Of a DNA stretch of 9,107 nucleotides, positions 6,527-9,107 are shown in pieces. The translations under genes and the position numbers were made by a program. The notes under the pieces are model-generated. The model searched no databases, had not been told where the DNA came from, and saw only the letters and a list, made by a program, of their open reading frames with translations. The stretch comes from an uncultured Bacteroidales bacterium (lineage in GTDB: Bacteria; Bacteroidota; Bacteroidia; Bacteroidales; UBA932), in contig CAMKTW010000056.1 in assembly GCA_946415795.1 (NCBI GenBank), forward strand, positions 1 through 9,107. Reading direction: 5' to 3'. The number at the start of each line of letters is the position of its first letter. Position 1 is the stretch's first letter.

Positions 6527-8005
6527 GTGCCGGCTCCCAAGAAACAGAAACGTGCGGATATTGCCCAGATATCTGCGGAAAGCGGACTTAAGCCACCTCA
6601 GGCGATAGAGATCGAAGAGGCTGTGCTGGCCGCAATGATGCTTGAGGACGAGGTTATCTCCGACGTGCTGGACCAGCTCAATGACAAATGTTTCTACAAG
6701 GAGTCCAATCGCAAGATATTCTCCGCCATAAAGGAGATAGCTTCCCGCAACGATAAGGTGGATATCCTTACCGTCGCAGATGAACTCTCCCGGCGGGGTG
6801 AGCTGGAAGATGCCGGGGGTATAACGTATCTGAGCGAGATAAGTATGCGCATAAGCGCTGCCGCCAATACGGATTATCATTGCAAGATACTGCTGCAGAA
6901 GTATATCCAGCGTGAACTGATATCCATCTCGCACAACATCCAGAAATTTGCATACGAAGATGCGATGCCGGTGGACGACCTGCTCCAGACCGCAGAGCAG
7001 GATATCTTTGAACTCGCCGACCGCAATATGCGCAAGGACACCTCGCTGGTGAGCAGTGTGCTTAACCGTGCGATAGACGAGATTCAGGAGGGGCAGAGCC
7101 GTCAGGACGGACTTTCCGGTGTCCCTTCAGGATATCTCGGCATCGACAAGGTGACCTATGGATGGCAGAAGTCAGACCTTATTATACTGGCGGCCAGGCC
7201 GTCGGTAGGTAAAACGGCGTTCGTGCTCACAATGGCCCGCAATATGACCGTCGAGCACAATATTCCGGTTGCGCTCTTCTCCCTTGAAATGGCAGAGACG
7301 CAGCTCGTGAAGCGTATCCTGGTGAGCGAGACGGGGTTGGAAAGCAGTAAGATATGGGGTGCCAAAAAGTTCCGTGACCCGGAGGACTGGAAGCTGTTCA
7401 ACGAGCGGATCACCCGCCTTTCACGGGCTCCGCTGTGGATTGACGACACATCCAATATCTCAATCTATGAATTCCGGGCAAAGGCCCGCCGCTTGGTGAG
7501 CGTCCATAAGGTAAAACTTATCATTATAGACTACCTGCAGCTGATGACCGGTCCGCCCGAGTTGCGCGGTATGCGCGAGCAGGAGGTTTCTGCCATATCC
7601 CGTTCGCTTAAGGGCATCGCAAAGGATTTGAATGTCCCCATCATCGCCCTCTCGCAGCTCAGCCGTGCCGTGGAGACCCGCGGCGGAAACAAGCGTCCCC
7701 AGCTGAGCGACCTTCGCGAATCGGGAGCGATCGAGCAGGATGCCGACATCGTGATGTTCATCCACCGTCCGGAGGTAGTCGGGGTGGAGACCCCCAACGA
7801 GTATCCCGGTTATACAGAGCTGATTATAGCCAAGCACCGTAACGGAGAGACCAAGGATGTGGAGATGCGTTTCATAAAGGAAGAGGCGCGGTTCGTGGAT
7901 GCGAATACGATGTATAATGCAGATTCTGATGTCAAATATGAAAATGTGGAGTCAAATTTGAATTCTACTTCAGCAAACCTGGATTTTGACAATGAAACGT
8001 TTTAG
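6527..8005 (+). CDS. dnaB: Replicative DNA helicase DnaB
   Basis: The hexameric helicase that unwinds DNA ahead of the replication fork and is loaded by the initiation machinery. It has 492 residues. The N-terminal DnaB domain covers about 25-130 (PPQAIEIEEAVLAAMM, then GELEDAGGITYLSEI) and the RecA-like ATPase about 195-460. Walker A is ARPSVGKT at 223-230, the catalytic Glu is E254 in FSLEM, Walker B is LIIIDYLQLM at 331-340 (D335), and the DLRESGAIEQDAD segment at 395-407 and KHRNG at 436-440 (probable Arg finger R438) complete the site. No intein or insertion interrupts it. The start is GTG at 6527, 24 bases after the zinc-ribbon stop; conserved sequence begins only at about residue 22, and no ATG lies between. 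The C-terminal tail after about 460 is Asn/Ser/Asp-rich. Its last 14 bases overlap the DUF3108 gene. Confidence 0.97.
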   Translation: MPAPKKQKRADIAQISAESGLKPPQAIEIEEAVLAAMMLEDEVISDVLDQLNDKCFYKESNRKIFSAIKEIASRNDKVDILTVADELSRRGELEDAGGITYLSEISMRISAAANTDYHCKILLQKYIQRELISISHNIQKFAYEDAMPVDDLLQTAEQDIFELADRNMRKDTSLVSSVLNRAIDEIQEGQSRQDGLSGVPSGYLGIDKVTYGWQKSDLIILAARPSVGKTAFVLTMARNMTVEHNIPVALFSLEMAETQLVKRILVSETGLESSKIWGAKKFRDPEDWKLFNERITRLSRAPLWIDDTSNISIYEFRAKARRLVSVHKVKLIIIDYLQLMTGPPELRGMREQEVSAISRSLKGIAKDLNVPIIALSQLSRAVETRGGNKRPQLSDLRESGAIEQDADIVMFIHRPEVVGVETPNEYPGYTELIIAKHRNGETKDVEMRFIKEEARFVDANTMYNADSDVKYENVESNLNSTSANLDFDNETF

Positions 8006-8840
8006 AATAATCCTGCTGACTCTCTTTTTCATTGCGGCGGTCACTGCCTCACTCAAGGCCCAGAACCACCCGTTCGGCGGTGGCGAAAGGCTCGCATATA
8101 AGCTCCATTACAAATGGGGCGTGATAAACGCAGATATAGCAAAGCTCTCCTTTGACCTTAAAGAAGAGGATTACAACGGCACCCCAAGTTTTCATCTCGT
8201 GACCAAAGGCGCCACCAGTAATTTTGTGGCCAGCCTGGTTAAGGTCCAGTACAATTACGACAGCCGTTTCGCCACCTCTGACCTCACTCCGCTGGCCTTC
8301 ACCCGCGAGCAGACAGAAGGCAGCTACTGGGCACGGAACAATTATTCCTGGAGCAACGGCGGCAAGAGCCTTAAAGCTCACGTAGAGAAAAGCACCCGCC
8401 CGGTCCGCGATACAGTATTTAACTGCGACATAGTGATATACGATGTTATCACTATGCTTTATGCGGTGCGCTCTGCCGATCTGGATGCCGTGAAACGTGG
8501 CAGGACCATCCACATTATGTGCGCCCTTGACTGCAACGTAAACGATGTCTTTATCAGCTATGAGAAAGATGAGAACAAGAAGGTATCTGGCATAGGTACC
8601 GTAGCCACTGAAAAGTATGTGTTGAAGGTCATCCCCCGCAAAGGGGCCGAACAGCTCGACAAAGAGTCTGTAATCGCCGTCTCCAGCAAAGGGGATGCGC
8701 TGGCGCCTATCTATCTCTGGATAACGCCGGACGCTTCCAGGACAATAGTAGAATTTTCAACATCTATCGCGGTGGGTAAGATAAACGGCTTGCTGACGGG
8801 TGCGTCGGGACTCAAGTGCTTTTTAACCTCTACTGATTGA
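7992..8840 (+). CDS. Secreted DUF3108 protein
   Basis: A 282-residue exported protein with a DUF3108-type domain, of unknown molecular function. The N-terminus MKRFRIILLTLFFIAAVTA is a clear signal peptide, probably cleaved by signal peptidase I after about residue 23 (LKA/QN). No lipobox Cys is present, so it is likely periplasmic or on the outer membrane face. The mature part begins FGGGERLAYKLHYKWGVINAD, matching the usual DUF3108 opening (GE.L.Y...WG.I.A). It is followed by alternating beta-strand-like sequence consistent with an open beta-barrel or lipocalin-like fold (inferred). ATG at 7992 lies inside the dnaB end, a 14-base overlap that suggests translational coupling; an in-frame TTG at 7986 is less likely. 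Its stop overlaps the next start by one base (TGATG). Confidence 0.85.
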   Translation: MKRFRIILLTLFFIAAVTASLKAQNHPFGGGERLAYKLHYKWGVINADIAKLSFDLKEEDYNGTPSFHLVTKGATSNFVASLVKVQYNYDSRFATSDLTPLAFTREQTEGSYWARNNYSWSNGGKSLKAHVEKSTRPVRDTVFNCDIVIYDVITMLYAVRSADLDAVKRGRTIHIMCALDCNVNDVFISYEKDENKKVSGIGTVATEKYVLKVIPRKGAEQLDKESVIAVSSKGDALAPIYLWITPDASRTIVEFSTSIAVGKINGLLTGASGLKCFLTSTD

Positions 8841-9070
8841 TGAGTAAGCAACCCTCAAAAATAATTCACGAAGGTAAAATTGTCTCGATTAATGCAGAAT
8901 CAATTGAAGTTGAGATAGTTAACAAGTCTGCTTGTGCGACTTGCCACGCCAGGGGGGTGTGCGGTGCCAGCGAAGAGCAGGTCCGCATAATAGTCATTCC
9001 CCAGACCCTTGCCACCGCAACGGCCGGATATAAGGTTGGGGACAGTGTACGTCTTGTTCTCTCCGCTGCT
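8840..9070 (+). CDS. RseC/SoxR-reducing-family protein, 5' part only
   Basis: The first 77 codons of a RseC/MucC (SoxR-reducing system) family gene; the full protein is normally about 140 residues with two membrane segments near the C-terminus, not reached here. The visible part has the N-terminal cysteine cluster C32-x2-C35-x5-C41 (ACATCHARGVC) and a following beta-rich segment ending GDSVRLVLSAA. ATG at 8840 shares its A with the stop of the DUF3108 gene, so the two are probably translationally coupled. In Bacteroidales this gene usually opens the rnf operon (an ion-pumping ferredoxin:NAD oxidoreductase), so rnfB would be expected next. Genuine coding sequence ends at 9070. The frame continues into adapter sequence, whose translation RSEEHTS is not part of the protein. 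Confidence 0.85.
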
Positions 9071-9107
9071 AGATCGGAAGAGCACACGTCTTGTTCTCTC
9101 CGCTGCT
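9049..9107 (+). repeat. Artefactual 22-base direct repeat flanking the adapter
   Basis: Bases 9049-9070 and 9086-9107 are identical (ACGTCTTGTT...CCGCTGCT), offset by 37. The first six bases of the second copy belong to the adapter end (ACGTCT), so the re-used genomic part is 9092-9107, equal to 9055-9070. Because the intervening DNA is adapter, the repeat is best read as an assembly or read-through artefact. Confidence 0.9.
9071..9091 (+). other. Illumina TruSeq adapter remnant (sequencing artefact)
   Basis: The 21 bases starting AGATCGGAAGAGCACACG match the beginning of the TruSeq indexed (read 1 3') adapter exactly. They sit at the contig end and read in frame as the known contaminant peptide RSEEHTS. 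This is untrimmed library sequence and not biological. Confidence 0.97.

Noticed and set aside
7000..7020. TATCTTTG match to the -7 consensus within dnaB
   Set aside because: It lies in the middle of well-conserved coding sequence with no AT-rich setting and no gene start nearby, so it is probably chance.
7900..7991. AT-rich end of dnaB as a promoter for the DUF3108 gene
   Set aside because: A TTTG occurs, but no TAnnTTTG follows at 19-21 bases. The composition is explained by the Asn/Asp/Ser-rich C-terminal tail.
8866..9087. Minus-strand frames beginning MCSSDL and MLFRSS near the right end
   Set aside because: Their starts are reverse-complement adapter sequence and the rest is antisense to the RseC gene.
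9049..9107. Direct repeat at the window end as an attachment site, terminal repeat or circular-element junction
   Set aside because: The DNA between the two copies is TruSeq adapter, so the repeat is technical.

Overview
The window is a segment of a Bacteroidota (most likely Bacteroidales) chromosome. Three things point there: the gene order (alaS divergent from an M23 peptidase, then a MerR-type regulator, a Nif3-family protein, a C4 zinc-ribbon coiled-coil protein and an RseC-family gene), the absence of clear Shine-Dalgarno sequences, and several TAnnTTTG promoter -7 elements. Base composition is roughly half G+C, higher than Bacteroides proper, so another Bacteroidales family is plausible. 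The genus cannot be read from the sequence. The closing bases show that this is an assembled short-read contig.

Layout. Positions 1-2558 (minus) hold almost all of alanyl-tRNA synthetase; the gene runs off the left edge about 20 codons before its expected end. A 108-base divergent intergenic region follows. From 2667 everything reads rightward with almost no gaps: two tandem membrane-anchored, coiled-coil M23/LytM proteins; a minimal MerR-type HTH protein; a short Nif3-type dinuclear-metal protein; a coiled-coil zinc-ribbon protein; the replicative helicase DnaB starting at GTG; a secreted DUF3108 protein; and the first 77 codons of an RseC/SoxR-reducing-type protein. In this phylum the last usually precedes the Rnf electron-transport genes. 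Spacers are 3, 29, 3, 12 and 24 bases, followed by overlaps of 14 and 1 bases. I see no convincing terminator, so this may be one long transcription unit with internal promoters. Candidate -7 elements lie before merR and inside the 3' end of the Nif3 gene.

How the genes relate. This is mostly core housekeeping: translation (alaS), replication (dnaB), envelope or cell-wall remodelling (the M23 pair, DUF3108) and probable redox or ion-transport functions (RseC). I found no phage, CRISPR, transposon, toxin-antitoxin or defence system. The most interesting biology is the M23 pair. The upstream copy keeps all the catalytic residues. The downstream copy keeps the zinc ligands but has Ser in place of the first His of the HxH motif and has lost the usual GYRxHP approach motif.

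The last 37 bases are not genomic: 9071-9091 matches the start of the Illumina TruSeq adapter, and 9092-9107 repeats the preceding genomic bases. Trustworthy sequence ends at 9070.
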